In this document: in pieces, positions 45,636-55,281 of the stretch
Position numbering within the stretch: position 1 is the stretch's first letter
Layout of the letters: every line of letters starts with the position of its first letter
From: Paracoccaceae bacterium
GTDB taxonomy: Bacteria > Pseudomonadota > Alphaproteobacteria > Rhodobacterales > Rhodobacteraceae
Direction of reading: 5' to 3'
Length of the DNA: 64,000 nt
Assembly (NCBI GenBank): GCA_021296235.1
Contig: JAGWAS010000003.1
Coordinates: 62,001 to 126,000, forward strand
Program-made: the position numbers and the translations under genes
Notes under the pieces: generated by a model
Told to the model about the DNA's origin: nothing
The model's database searches: none
The model's input: only the letters and a program-made list of their open reading frames with translations

Positions 45636-45749
45636 ATGCGTTACTTCACTCACCAACCCCTGGAGATTGAGAGAGATCTTTTTGGGTGCTTTGCCATTGC
45701 TGTCATCTTTCTGGCACTTCTCTATCTTCCCGTACTTCTGATGAGCTAG
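45636..45749 (+). CDS. Candidate SOS-regulated single-pass membrane microprotein (37 aa)
   Basis: ATG 45636 to TAG 45747-45749. The product has a short charged N-terminal part (MRYFTHQPLEIERD) then a hydrophobic span, LFGCFAIAVIFLALLYLPVL, ending in LMS: one TM helix predicted at about residues 15-36. It sits 45 bp downstream of the LexA box, a normal leader length. An in-frame GTG at 45624 is an alternative start; neither has a clear Shine-Dalgarno. Size and layout recall SOS-induced membrane peptides such as SidA of Caulobacter and TisB of E. coli, but no sequence similarity is claimed. Confidence 0.5.
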   Translation: MRYFTHQPLEIERDLFGCFAIAVIFLALLYLPVLLMS

Positions 45750-46093
45750 TTTCTGGGCAATTCCGGTTGCTTCACGACGTATTGGATCTTCGGGGACATT
45801 TGTTGCCGGATTTTCCGGGAGGGTGCATTTGGGACTGTGGCGGTTGCGGTGGGTGGAAAACAGTTCATTCCGTGGCGCAGAACTGCTGTCTGCTGGAGTG
45901 TTGCGGATGCTGAATTCCGGGCCCTGCGGAATTGGTTCGAGGCCAGTCTGCATTTGTAACACCAATGGCTTCGATGTGGTGCCGTTAGGACCTTGCCGGC
46001 TTCGGAAATTCATTTCCCGAAAAATGGTGTTGCAGGGGACAGCGTCAGCTGCCCAAAACTCCCGTGATCAATCGCTCAGTCTGCGGCAACCAA
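45750..46093. other. Spacer between the microprotein ORF and the Fe-S scaffold gene
   Basis: 344 bp, with a minus-strand frame (45507-46013) open through it that would also run across the LexA promoter and matches nothing known. A 7-bp perfect hairpin, AATTCCG/CGGAATT with a GGCCCTG loop (45913-45933), may terminate one of the convergent transcripts, though no T-run follows. Confidence 0.4.
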
Positions 46094-46618
46094 TCAGGAG
46101 AGTTCAGACTGCTGTTGCGGGGGTTGGCCAGGGCCATGACGGATATTTGAACCAGCATCCCGGCAATCGTGTTTGTCGGTGCTTCCGGCCCGGTCAAAGG
46201 CGGAAAGCGTTGCTTCAAGCGTCAGGAGAATTGATGCGTGCCTGTTTTTGTATTGTTTGGCCGGTTCAAGCAGATAAAGCCTGTCAAACGGCGGGTCTGG
46301 CGGCACCCCATCGGATTGCAGCATGGCGGCAAGCTGGTCGAAGGCTTTTTGGATCTGGCTTCGCGTTCGTCCAATTATGTTCTTGCCGACAACTGATGCC
46401 GCTGCCTGGCCAAGTGCACACGCCTTGACATCCTGGCTGAATTTGGCGACCTTCCCCTCTTCAAGAATAAGTTCAACGGTTACGGTTGATCCGCAAAGGG
46501 GTGAGCGCGCCCTTGCTCTTCCGTCAGGAGAATCCAACGGCTCGGTCAATGGAATATTGGCCGCGAGTTCAAGAATCCGCTGAGAATACAGCTTGATCAG
46601 ATCAGCTTCTTCGCCCAT
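46094..46618 (-). CDS. IscU/SUF-like iron-sulfur cluster assembly scaffold protein
   Basis: 174 residues. SPLCGSTVTVELILEEGKVAKFSQDVKACALGQAAASVVGK carries two of the family cysteines (LCGS and ACALG) and matches the scaffold-like branch found beside hisI in Rhodobacterales. YKNRHASILLTLEATLSAF is the C-terminal block; a divergent tail of about 30 residues follows. A third cluster-ligating cysteine is not obvious, so it may be a carrier-like protein. Start is at 46618, or at the ATG 46624. It is divergent from hisI. Confidence 0.75.
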   Translation of the reverse strand: MGEEADLIKLYSQRILELAANIPLTEPLDSPDGRARARSPLCGSTVTVELILEEGKVAKFSQDVKACALGQAAASVVGKNIIGRTRSQIQKAFDQLAAMLQSDGVPPDPPFDRLYLLEPAKQYKNRHASILLTLEATLSAFDRAGSTDKHDCRDAGSNIRHGPGQPPQQQSELS

Positions 46619-46668
46619 GCACATGTTTCCCTATGTGGAACTTGGACAATTAATGCAGGACCACGAAA

Positions 46669-47013
46669 TTGAAAAGAACGACCATTCGAATTGACGAGGC
46701 AGAGGTTGGATTTGACGGTGCCGGTTTGGTTCCCGTGATTGCACAGGACCATGTCAACGGCGAAGTTCTGATGATGGCATGGATGAACCGTGAAGCATTG
46801 GACCGAACGCTGCGCACCGGAAACATGACGTATTGGTCGCGCTCGCGGCAGGCCTTCTGGGAAAAAGGCAAGACCAGCGGCAACCACCAGCGGTTGGTCA
46901 GTCTCAGCATTGACTGCGACAGGGATTGTTTGCTCGCCCAAGTTGAACAAACGGGGCCGGCCTGTCATGAAGGCAAGCGCTCCTGCTTCTTCACCGGCAT
47001 CCGGAGAAACTGA
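46669..47013 (+). CDS. hisI: HisI, phosphoribosyl-AMP cyclohydrolase
   Basis: 114 residues. VPVIAQDHVNGEVLMMAWMNREAL, MTYWSRSRQAFWEKGKTSGN, and the zinc cysteines in DCDRDCLL and CHEGKRSCFF identify the enzyme, which opens the purine ring of phosphoribosyl-AMP in histidine synthesis. It is a stand-alone HisI without the HisE domain. The start is TTG at 46669 (AGGA 8 nt upstream); the ATG at 46653 is out of frame. Confidence 0.95.
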   Translation: MKRTTIRIDEAEVGFDGAGLVPVIAQDHVNGEVLMMAWMNREALDRTLRTGNMTYWSRSRQAFWEKGKTSGNHQRLVSLSIDCDRDCLLAQVEQTGPACHEGKRSCFFTGIRRN

Positions 47014-47039
47014 CTCCCCCGAACGCAAGCCGGCGGCAA

Positions 47040-47921
47040 TCAGCGGTCGTAAGGAATACCAACCATCTCTCTGATGTCATTTGGTTTCAGACCGGATTTC
47101 CGCAGTGATCGGATTGAGGAGGAATTCCGACTCTTTGCCAGCCGCTTGCCGGTCTCGTCGCGTATCAGCCGATGGTGGTTCCACACCGGAACGCGAAGTT
47201 CAAGAATCTCATAGAGAAGGCGGTGAACTGCGGTTGCGCCGAACAAATCCTCTCCGCGGGTAACCTGACTGACTTCCTGTTCTGCATCGTCGACAACGAC
47301 TGCAAGGTGATATGATGTCCTTACATCCTTGCGGGCTACGACAAAGTCGCCATGGCATGCAAGGAGCGTCGACGCGCACAGATGGTGTCGGCCGGAATGA
47401 GATTCTCCGACTTCGTCGAAATGCAATTTGTTGAGCGCGTCAAATCCCCCGAGCAGTTTGATGGATTTGAGCATGTCCAAACGAATCGCGTCGTTTTCTG
47501 AAAGGGTGCTCATGGGACGATTTCGGCAAAGTCCGGGGTAGGGACCTGCATCAGGCTGCTGCCCGTGCAAACTCGGTTGGCTTTCCTGTGGAGCCGCAAG
47601 CGCATTTCGAATATCCGCCCGAGTACAGCTGCAAGGATAGCAAACACCGAGGGAGTCAAGTTGGGAAATGGCTTGCCAATAAATGTCCAACCGGTCCGAC
47701 TGCCTCATTGCCGGTGTGCTCCATTCAAGATCAAGCCATTCCAGGTCTTCGAATATTGCCTCTTCAAATTCCGATCGCGAACGGGCCGTGTCAATATCTT
47801 CCAACCGAAGGATGAACTCGCCGTGATTGCGCAGAACTCCTTCCCAAACCGTCAGAGCGGAGTAAGCATGGCCCAGATGCAGAAGGCCGTTTGGGGACGG
47901 TGCAAACCTGTCCCGGAACAT
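47040..47921 (-). CDS. gluQ: GluQRS, glutamyl-queuosine tRNA(Asp) synthetase
   Basis: 293 residues. It resembles the catalytic half of glutamyl-tRNA synthetase without the anticodon-binding domain. RFAPSPNGLLHLGHAYSAL contains the HIGH-type motif (HLGH), and RDETGKRLAKSRNSSSIR the KMSKS-type loop. Zinc cysteines appear in CYPCSCTRADI and PGLCRNR. It attaches glutamate to queuosine-34 of tRNA-Asp, which requires the queuosine made by QueA and partners. It starts at 47921, immediately after the stop of the methyltransferase gene. Confidence 0.93.
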   Translation of the reverse strand: MFRDRFAPSPNGLLHLGHAYSALTVWEGVLRNHGEFILRLEDIDTARSRSEFEEAIFEDLEWLDLEWSTPAMRQSDRLDIYWQAISQLDSLGVCYPCSCTRADIRNALAAPQESQPSLHGQQPDAGPYPGLCRNRPMSTLSENDAIRLDMLKSIKLLGGFDALNKLHFDEVGESHSGRHHLCASTLLACHGDFVVARKDVRTSYHLAVVVDDAEQEVSQVTRGEDLFGATAVHRLLYEILELRVPVWNHHRLIRDETGKRLAKSRNSSSIRSLRKSGLKPNDIREMVGIPYDR

Positions 47922-48536
47922 TCAGCGCTTTCGCATCACAAACACGGTGGATTGCAGGCCAATTCCGGGAAGATGATCGCCCCGTTCCTTGAACAGGAGG
48001 TCAACGGTCGAGGTGTCGACAAATTCGGAAACACGTGCGGTGTATTCAGCGTTCTGCATTGTATGATCATTGAACGAAAACGTTAGGGTTCCGCGGTCAT
48101 CAAGCATATCTATCAATCGATCCATCATCGAAATCGAAGCTGCACCAACGCTTATCACTCCAACCGCCGCAATGTGTCGGTATTCCCCTTTCTCAAATGG
48201 AAGCGAACCATCCGGTTCAATGACTGTAAGTTGTCGATAAATTTGACGATTGCGGGCAACCTTAATCATGGCTTCGGATATGTCACAGCCATCCACGTGC
48301 CGAAAACCCGACTCTACCAAATGGACCCCGGAACGTCCGGTTCCACAGCCGAAATCAAGAACCGGTTCTTCAAAGCTGTCCGCAATGCCGACAAGTGCGG
48401 CAGCGCATCGAGCAGGGGTTGTATAGCCGTGCTCGTCCATGTCATCGTCATAGGTCGGAGACCACTCATCGTATAGTTTCCTTGATTCCTCCGGCGACCT
48501 TCCTTCATAGACCCTATCAAGAAACTGTTTGCTCAT
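47922..48536 (-). CDS. Class I SAM-dependent methyltransferase
   Basis: 204 residues. KLYDEWSPTYDDDMDEHGYTTPARCAAAL, then motif I VLDFGCGTGRSGVHL, DGCDISEAMIKVA and a Rossmann C-terminal half. The start of the sequence resembles Williams-Beuren-type (WBSCR27) methyltransferases. The ATG at 48536 follows AGGTAGG; the open frame starts at 48635 but those codons are not conserved-looking. It abuts gluQ. Substrate unknown. Confidence 0.8.
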   Translation of the reverse strand: MSKQFLDRVYEGRSPEESRKLYDEWSPTYDDDMDEHGYTTPARCAAALVGIADSFEEPVLDFGCGTGRSGVHLVESGFRHVDGCDISEAMIKVARNRQIYRQLTVIEPDGSLPFEKGEYRHIAAVGVISVGAASISMMDRLIDMLDDRGTLTFSFNDHTMQNAEYTARVSEFVDTSTVDLLFKERGDHLPGIGLQSTVFVMRKR

Positions 48537-48654
48537 TTTCCTACCTTTCGAAGCTTCAAAGGTAAGGGTGCAATCAAAATTTGTCCATGCAGGCCAGGTG
48601 CCACAGCTTGTTTCGCACAATGCAGCGGCAGCCATTGTTCATTGAAACGGAAAT

Positions 48655-48672
48655 GCAAACAGATTTGTTTGC
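48655..48672 (-). terminator. Possible gyrA terminator hairpin
   Basis: A perfect 7-bp stem, GCAAACA/TGTTTGC, with a 4-nt loop, lies 39 bp downstream of the gyrA stop. On the minus strand it is followed by ATTTCCGTTTC, which is only weakly T-rich. Confidence 0.35.
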
Positions 48673-48710
48673 CCGGAAATTTCGGCCTCAACCGACGAGA
48701 GGCGGCAAGC

Positions 48711-51452
48711 TCAATTTCCGTTTGTTTCGGCGTCTTCGTCAACCTCGCCGCCGCCATCCTCTTCATCGATTCGCGCCACCGAGACAATTTCCTCCCCTTC
48801 GGAAAGATTGATGACCCTAACGCCGCGCGCACTCCTCGACTGTACCGAAATGTCGGAAACCTTGCAGCGAATGGATTGGCCGGAGTTGGTTGTCAGCATG
48901 ACTTGATCATCCGGCTCCACGGCCAAAAATGCAACGATTCCATCGCCGCCCATTGCCAAGATTCCCTGTCCGCCTCGGCCCTTGGCCATAAAATTGTGGG
49001 AGGACATGATCTTTCCTGAACCGTCTGATGAAATTGCGAGCAGCATCCGCTCTGCGTTCTGCATTGCCTCAATCATTGATTGGGAAAGATCGGGCGTGTT
49101 GTTGTTCTCGCCTTCCTCTTCAATGAGTTCGCCTTCCTGCATGGAATGAGCCCGGCGAAGCTTCAGGAATGCATCGCGCTCATGAATTTCCATCGGAAAG
49201 CTCTTTACGATTTCCATTGAGACAATCTGATCTTTGGAGGCCGGGAGACGCATTCCCCTCATTCCCGTTGAGTGGCGGGATTTTTGTGTGCGCACTCGTT
49301 CGACCGAAAAACGAATGACATTGCCCGAGGAGCTTGCCAGCAGGATGTCGTCGTCCTTCGTGCAAACTGCGGCGTTGACCAATGTTACTCCAGACGGGAT
49401 CCTCATTGCGATCTTGCCGTTTGAACGGACATTTGCGAAATCGGACAACTGGTTGCGCCGAACCTGCCCGCCTGAGGTTGCGAATGCAATCTGATGATGC
49501 TCCCACTCCTCCTCATCGACGTCAATCGGCGTAACGGCTGCAATCGAAACTCCAAGCTCGATTGGAAGTATGTTTACGATTGCCTTTCCCTTGGCGTTGC
49601 GGCCCGCCTTGGGCAGGCGCCAAGCCTTTAGCCTGTAGACCATTCCGTCTGTGGTGAAGAAAAGAAGCGATGTGTGCGTGTTGGCAACGTACTGCGAGGT
49701 TACGAAGTCATCATCCTTGGTGGTCATGCCCGAGAGTCCTTTGCCGCCGCGCCGTTGCGAGCGGTATTCGGACAGGGGAGTGCGCTTGATGTATCCGGCA
49801 TTCGTGATGGTGATGACCATGTCCTCCGGCTCAATAAGGTCCTCATCTTCCAAATCCTCGGCCTTCTCGACGATCTGTGACCTTCGGGGAACAGCAAACC
49901 GGTCTTTAATGTCTTTCAGTTCCTCGGAAATTATCTCCCTGATGCGTGAACCTGAACTCAAGATGTCCAAATAGTCCCGGATATGCCCCGCCAGCTTTTC
50001 AAGCTCATCGGTATTCTCCCTGACACCCATGGCAGTCAGCCGTTGCAGGCGCAAATCCAGAATCGCACGCGCTTGCGTTTCGGAAAGCATGTAGGTCCCG
50101 TCGTCGCTGACGGTGTGCTCGGCCTCTGCAATCAACCGGATGTAGCCGGCTATCTCCGAAGCTGGCCACTTCCTTTCCTGCAATCTGGCGCGGGCAATTG
50201 CAGGTTCCGCCGATGTGCGTATGATTTCAACAACTTCATCAAGGTTGGAGACTGCCACGGCCAGTCCACACAGCACATGGCTCCTGGCGCGTGCCCGCCG
50301 AAGATTTTCGGCGGTCCTTCTGGCCACCACCTCCTCCCGAAAATCAATGAAGTGACGCAGGATTTTCCAGAGAGACAGAGACTCCGGCCGACCTCCGTTC
50401 AGTGCAAGGAGATTGCAATTGAACGATGACTCCATGTTCGAGTTGCGCCAAAGCTGATTCAACACGATTTCCGGTGTGGCATCCCGCTTGAGTTCGATCA
50501 CCACACGCACCCCAACCCTGTCGGATTCATCCTGAATGCTGGAAATCCCCTGAATCCTGCCTTCGCGGGCAACTTGTGCGATGCGCTCAATCATCAGCGC
50601 CTTGTTGACCTGATACGGAATTTCGTCGATGACTATTGCGTAGCGATCCTTCCGGATTTCCTCAATTCTGGTTTTGGCCCTGACGATGATGCCGCCGCGA
50701 CCGGTTACGAACGCTTTCCGTGCACCCAACCGGCCTTGGATTACCCCGCCAGTCGGAAAATCCGGACCCGGAATAAATTCCATGAGGCGTTCGACCGAAA
50801 TGTCCGGGTCCTCAATCATCGCCAAGGTGCCGTCGATGACTTCACCAAGATTGTGCGGGGGAATGTTGGTCGCCATTCCGACCGCAATGCCGCTGCCTCC
50901 ATTTACAAGTAGGTTCGGAAACCTTGCGGGCAGGATCGTCGGTTCCCGATCCTTGCCGTCGTAGTTGTCCTGAAAATCGACGGTGTTGCGGTCAATGTCG
51001 GTCAGCAGCATCTGCGCAACGCGCGCCATGCGGATTTCGGTGTAGCGCATGGCGGCCGGGTTGTCCCCGTCGAGTGACCCGAAATTGCCCTGGCCATCAA
51101 GCAGCGGCAGTGACATGGAAAACCCCTGGGCCATCCGGACCAGTGAATCATAAATCGCCCCATCGCCATGCGGATGATACTTGCCCATTACATCGCCCAC
51201 CGGGCGGGCGGATTTCCGGTAAGGCTTGTCGTGACTGTTTCCGCTGTCGTGCATCGCATAGAGAATCCTGCGATGCACAGGCTTCAGTCCATCACGTAGG
51301 TCAGGAATTGCGCGCGACACGATTACGCTCATCGCATAATCCAGGTAGGCGGATTTCAACTCCTCGACTATCGACACCGATTCAGTTCTGGACGATGGCA
51401 ATTCGGGCCGCTCTTCGGAGCCTTCGGGCTGTGTTTGGAAATCGTCGGTCAA
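48711..51452 (-). CDS. gyrA: GyrA, DNA gyrase subunit A
   Basis: 913 residues. The catalytic tyrosine is Y137 in AAMRYTEIR; the GyrA-box QRRGGKGLSG near residue 570 and the six-bladed C-terminal wrapping domain mark gyrase rather than topoisomerase IV. The tail is acidic (EEDGGGEVDEDAE). The quinolone-resistance region reads HPHGDGAIYD: position 98 (E. coli S83) is Gly and position 102 (E. coli D87) remains Asp. The start is TTG at 51452. Confidence 0.97.
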   Translation of the reverse strand: MTDDFQTQPEGSEERPELPSSRTESVSIVEELKSAYLDYAMSVIVSRAIPDLRDGLKPVHRRILYAMHDSGNSHDKPYRKSARPVGDVMGKYHPHGDGAIYDSLVRMAQGFSMSLPLLDGQGNFGSLDGDNPAAMRYTEIRMARVAQMLLTDIDRNTVDFQDNYDGKDREPTILPARFPNLLVNGGSGIAVGMATNIPPHNLGEVIDGTLAMIEDPDISVERLMEFIPGPDFPTGGVIQGRLGARKAFVTGRGGIIVRAKTRIEEIRKDRYAIVIDEIPYQVNKALMIERIAQVAREGRIQGISSIQDESDRVGVRVVIELKRDATPEIVLNQLWRNSNMESSFNCNLLALNGGRPESLSLWKILRHFIDFREEVVARRTAENLRRARARSHVLCGLAVAVSNLDEVVEIIRTSAEPAIARARLQERKWPASEIAGYIRLIAEAEHTVSDDGTYMLSETQARAILDLRLQRLTAMGVRENTDELEKLAGHIRDYLDILSSGSRIREIISEELKDIKDRFAVPRRSQIVEKAEDLEDEDLIEPEDMVITITNAGYIKRTPLSEYRSQRRGGKGLSGMTTKDDDFVTSQYVANTHTSLLFFTTDGMVYRLKAWRLPKAGRNAKGKAIVNILPIELGVSIAAVTPIDVDEEEWEHHQIAFATSGGQVRRNQLSDFANVRSNGKIAMRIPSGVTLVNAAVCTKDDDILLASSSGNVIRFSVERVRTQKSRHSTGMRGMRLPASKDQIVSMEIVKSFPMEIHERDAFLKLRRAHSMQEGELIEEEGENNNTPDLSQSMIEAMQNAERMLLAISSDGSGKIMSSHNFMAKGRGGQGILAMGGDGIVAFLAVEPDDQVMLTTNSGQSIRCKVSDISVQSRSARGVRVINLSEGEEIVSVARIDEEDGGGEVDEDAETNGN

Positions 51453-51634
51453 AGCGCTCTTGTTCCGTTAAGGCACTAAATTCTGTGGTTGGCACCCTAT
51501 AGCATTACAACATGAACGCAAATGGGGAACCGGTTGCCGGTTTGCTGCGATGGCTGATTTCGGCTGAATTCTTTCCGGCTGGAGCCTTTTCAACCCGGGT
51601 TGCTCACTTGGAGCAGCATTCCATCGGAGATGCC

Positions 51635-52078
51635 CTAAAACGGGGTGTCGTCGTCGAGTTGGTTATCGACGCTGGAATGCTCGCTGGAATCAGGTTCCGG
51701 GCTTCTTCGATATTCTCCGGAGGATTCCCTTTTGCCGAGCATTTGCAGTTCGCCCCTGAAGGGTCTGAGGGCGATTTCCGTCGAGTAGCGATCCTGTCCA
51801 GATTGATCCTGCCATTTGCGGGTTTCGAGTTGACCCTCAACGTACACAGTTTGACCTTTGGTCAGGTACTGCTCGGCAACCCTGACCAAGTTTTCGTTGT
51901 AGATCGTAACCCGGTGCCATTCGGTTCGTTCACGGTTTTCGCCGGTGTTTCGGTCGCGCCAGCGTTCAGAAGTGGCAATCGCCAGATTGCAGTACTTCGC
52001 CCCGGACGGAAAAGTTCTGATTTCGGGATCCCTGCCAAGATTGCCGACGAGAATGACTTTGTTTACACTTCCGGACAT
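51635..52078 (-). CDS. ssb: Single-stranded DNA-binding protein
   Basis: 147 residues. The OB-fold covers about residues 1-110: [44 protein letters not shown] and [15 protein letters not shown]. An acidic disordered tail ends in DDDTPF, the partner-binding tip of SSB. The ATG at 52078 begins the family domain; upstream codons in frame are not part of it. It is divergent from uvrA across a LexA-box region, the classic alphaproteobacterial and enterobacterial arrangement. Confidence 0.95.
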   Translation of the reverse strand: MSGSVNKVILVGNLGRDPEIRTFPSGAKYCNLAIATSERWRDRNTGENRERTEWHRVTIYNENLVRVAEQYLTKGQTVYVEGQLETRKWQDQSGQDRYSTEIALRPFRGELQMLGKRESSGEYRRSPEPDSSEHSSVDNQLDDDTPF

Positions 52079-52319
52079 CGCTTTGATCCAATCCACTCCA
52101 TTGCAACCATTAAGGCTGGTCGGTGAATTCGGCAACAGCCAATGCAAAATTCTGAAACGTTCCTGGCCGTTTCTTCGAAGTTGCGCTCCTGAGGGGCAGC
52201 CTCCGCAGACCGGTTTCGCGGAATGTTGGAATCCTTCCGCAAGATTCCTTCCTGGAGACCCGATTCGCTGTTTCAAGGGCGTCGATTTGCTGTAGAACCG
52301 CTCAACATGAATTTGACTT

Positions 52320-52334
52320 GTTCATGTTGTGTTC
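52320..52334 (+). promoter_or_regulatory. LexA box between ssb and uvrA
   Basis: GTTC-ATGTTGT-GTTC, exactly the GTTC-N7-GTTC operator of alphaproteobacterial LexA, lies 62 bp upstream of the uvrA ATG and just after a TTGACT (52313-52318) that could be the -35 of uvrA. The 318-bp region separates ssb and uvrA, so the site may also affect ssb, whose start lies 242 bp away. No other operator is seen in this spacer. Confidence 0.75.
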
Positions 52335-52396
52335 ACCATTGAAATGCGGCATTTACCGGACGGCTGCCCGGCAAACCCGCTAAACTGGAGGGGTAA

Positions 52397-55264
52397 ATGA
52401 GCGATCCAAGGTTGATTCGCGTCAGGGGTGCGCGGGAACACAACCTGAAATCCATTGATGTTGACCTTCCGAGGGACAAGCTCATAGTCGTTACCGGCCT
52501 AAGCGGGTCAGGAAAATCCACGCTGGCCATGGACACCATTTATGCCGAGGGGCAGCGCCGCTACGTCGAGAGCCTGTCGACCTATGCACGGCAGTTCCTC
52601 AACATGATGGAAAAGCCGGATGTTGACTCCATTTCCGGCCTGTCTCCCGCGATCTCAATTGAGCAGAAGACGACGTCTGCCACCCCCCGTTCGACCGTAG
52701 GGACGGTAACCGAAATCTACGATTACATGAGATTGCTGTTCGCGCGGGTGGGAACGCCCATTTCGCCGACAACGGGCTTGCCTATCGTGGCCCAGCAGGT
52801 TTCGGAGATGATCGACCGGATTTTCAAACTGCCGGAAGGAAGTCGTGTTACGCTGCTGGCACCGGTCGTCAGGGACCGGAAAGGGGAATACCGGAAGGAT
52901 CTTCTGGCATTCCGCAAGATGGGCTTCGTTCGGGTGAGAATTGACGGGGAGTATCATGAATTGGATGAGCCTCCTGAACTGAAGAAGAACCTCCGGCATA
53001 ACATTGAACTTGTCGTCGACCGAATCGTGGTGGACCGGAGAATCGGGCAACGCTTGGCCGATTCGCTTAGAACGGCCCTCGACAGAGCCGACGGCCTCGC
53101 CGTGGCCGAGCATGCCGATCCTGATGGCAGTCAGGGCAGCATTACATTTTCGGAGAAGTTTGCCTGCCCGGTATCCGGATTCACAATTCCGGAAATAGAA
53201 CCGCGGCTTTTTTCCTTTAATGTTCCGGCCGGGGCCTGCCCGGAGTGCGATGGGCTGGGCACACAGGCATTTTTCGACCAAAGATTGATCATTCCTGATC
53301 CGGAACGGGTCCTGATGAAAGGTGCAGTCGCACCGTGGGGCAATTCCAGCTCCGTTTACCATGAACAGACGATTGAATGCCTTGCGCGACACTTTGGTGA
53401 AGACCCTTGGCGCAATTGGTGTAATCTCTCAGAACGGTTCCGTGATGTGCTGCTCCACGGATCGGGCGACGAAGAGATCAAGTTCGAATACGCGGACATG
53501 AACCGGACCTATTCGGCAACACGGCGGTTTGAAGGGATAATACCCAATTTGGAACGCCGCTACCGCGAAACCTCGTCATCATATGTTAGGGAGGATTTCG
53601 AAAAATACCGCAATACGCGCAGGTGTGAAGCTTGCGGTGGACACCGGTTGCGTGCGGAGGCCCTGGCGGTGAAGGTGGACGGCATCAGCATCGGTCAACT
53701 GACCGATCTGTCTGTTGCAGATGCACAAGCCTGGGTAGCCTCATTGTTGGGCAAGCTGGGTCCGCAACATGCGCAGATTGCGAACCCAATCATCAAGGAG
53801 CTGACGGACAGGCTTGGCTTTCTGGTCAATGTGGGACTTGATTATCTTACCCTCTCTCGGAGGGCCAATACCCTCTCCGGTGGCGAAAGTCAGCGAATTC
53901 GCTTGGCCAGCCAGATTGGTGCCGGGTTGACCGGTGTGCTCTATGTTTTGGACGAACCTTCCATCGGGCTGCACCAGCGCGACAACAAGCGATTGCTCGC
54001 CACCCTTAAGAGCCTGCGCGATCAAGGCAATACTGTGATTGTTGTTGAGCATGACGAAGAGGCGATACGCGCGGCCGACATGGTGCTGGACATCGGTCCC
54101 GGTGCGGGCATTCACGGGGGTAAAATCGTAGCCCAAGGGCAACCTCCGGAGATTGAGGCGAATTCCTCTTCGCTGACCGGTCAGTATCTCAGCGGAAGGA
54201 AATCAATCTCCTATGAGCCAATCCGGCGTGAAGGCAACGGACTGTGCATCAGAGTCGTTTCAGCCGACTGCAACAATCTCAAATCCATAACAGTTGATTT
54301 TCCGCTTGGACGTTTCGTTTGCGTAACGGGTGTCTCAGGCAGTGGAAAATCGACCCTGGTGTTTGAGACGCTTCACCGGAATCTCAACTTCGAATTCGGC
54401 CGCCTAAGTCGACAGATTCTGCCTTTCGAGAATTGCGAACGCATAGACGGGCTGCACTACATCGACAATGTGGTCGACATAAATCAACGGCCCATTGGCC
54501 GGACTCCGCGCTCCAACCCCGCAACATACACAAACGCATTCACACCAATTCGCGATTGGTTCGCCGAATTGCCGGAATCAAAGGCAAGAGGCTACAAGCC
54601 GGGACGGTTTTCATTCAATGTCAAGGGCGGAAGATGCGAGGCTTGTGAGGGCGACGGCGTGAAGCGGATTGCCATGCACTTCCTTTCGGACATCTATGTA
54701 ACGTGCGAGTCCTGCCGGGGGGCAAGGTACAACCGGGAAACACTGGAAGTGCAGTTCAAGGGCAAAAGCATTGCCGACGTTCTGGCCATGACAGTGGAGC
54801 AGGCTGTTGGTTTTTTTGATGCCATACCAAAGATCAGGGACAAGTTGGCGGCCATGCAGCAGGTGGGACTCGGCTACATTAAGCTTGGTCAGCAGGCCAC
54901 AACCCTGTCAGGAGGCGAGGCGCAGCGCGTCAAGTTGGCCAAGGAGCTGTCGCGGCGGGCAACCGGTTCGACCGTTTACATTTTGGACGAGCCGACAACA
55001 GGTCTTCATTTTGAGGACATCAGGAATTTGCTTGGTGTTCTGCATAAGCTCGTTGATCGGGGCAACACCGTGGTGGTCATTGAGCATAACCTCGATGTGA
55101 TAAAGACCGCCGATTGGATAATCGACATGGGGCCGGAGGGTGGCGACGGTGGCGGCACCGTCCTTGCGACGGGCACGCCCGAGCATGTCAGCAGGAAACC
55201 AGAAAGCCACACCGGCCGTTTTCTCAGGGATGTACTCGTCGATTGCAGGGCCGCAGCCGAATAG
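52397..55264 (+). CDS. uvrA: UvrA, excinuclease ABC subunit A
   Basis: 955 residues with two ABC modules. First P-loop [13 protein letters not shown], second [13 protein letters not shown]; signatures [14 protein letters not shown] and [15 protein letters not shown]. The first zinc module begins [19 protein letters not shown] (one cysteine replaced by Ser) and continues [12 protein letters not shown]; the second is [12 protein letters not shown] and [11 protein letters not shown]. It scans DNA for bulky lesions with UvrB. A LexA box lies just upstream. Confidence 0.97.
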   Translation: MSDPRLIRVRGAREHNLKSIDVDLPRDKLIVVTGLSGSGKSTLAMDTIYAEGQRRYVESLSTYARQFLNMMEKPDVDSISGLSPAISIEQKTTSATPRSTVGTVTEIYDYMRLLFARVGTPISPTTGLPIVAQQVSEMIDRIFKLPEGSRVTLLAPVVRDRKGEYRKDLLAFRKMGFVRVRIDGEYHELDEPPELKKNLRHNIELVVDRIVVDRRIGQRLADSLRTALDRADGLAVAEHADPDGSQGSITFSEKFACPVSGFTIPEIEPRLFSFNVPAGACPECDGLGTQAFFDQRLIIPDPERVLMKGAVAPWGNSSSVYHEQTIECLARHFGEDPWRNWCNLSERFRDVLLHGSGDEEIKFEYADMNRTYSATRRFEGIIPNLERRYRETSSSYVREDFEKYRNTRRCEACGGHRLRAEALAVKVDGISIGQLTDLSVADAQAWVASLLGKLGPQHAQIANPIIKELTDRLGFLVNVGLDYLTLSRRANTLSGGESQRIRLASQIGAGLTGVLYVLDEPSIGLHQRDNKRLLATLKSLRDQGNTVIVVEHDEEAIRAADMVLDIGPGAGIHGGKIVAQGQPPEIEANSSSLTGQYLSGRKSISYEPIRREGNGLCIRVVSADCNNLKSITVDFPLGRFVCVTGVSGSGKSTLVFETLHRNLNFEFGRLSRQILPFENCERIDGLHYIDNVVDINQRPIGRTPRSNPATYTNAFTPIRDWFAELPESKARGYKPGRFSFNVKGGRCEACEGDGVKRIAMHFLSDIYVTCESCRGARYNRETLEVQFKGKSIADVLAMTVEQAVGFFDAIPKIRDKLAAMQQVGLGYIKLGQQATTLSGGEAQRVKLAKELSRRATGSTVYILDEPTTGLHFEDIRNLLGVLHKLVDRGNTVVVIEHNLDVIKTADWIIDMGPEGGDGGGTVLATGTPEHVSRKPESHTGRFLRDVLVDCRAAAE

Positions 55265-55281
55265 CCGCCGGAAGGAGGAAC

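Noticed and set aside
45507..46013. 168-codon minus-strand ORF downstream of recG
   Set aside because: It spans the LexA-box promoter and the plus-strand microprotein ORF, has no domain and no ribosome site that could be identified.
51512..52126. 204-codon plus-strand ORF with a faint UreF-like start (LLRWLISAEFFPAGAFS)
   Set aside because: Most of it is antisense to ssb and the resemblance covers only about 25 residues with gaps; chance is more likely.
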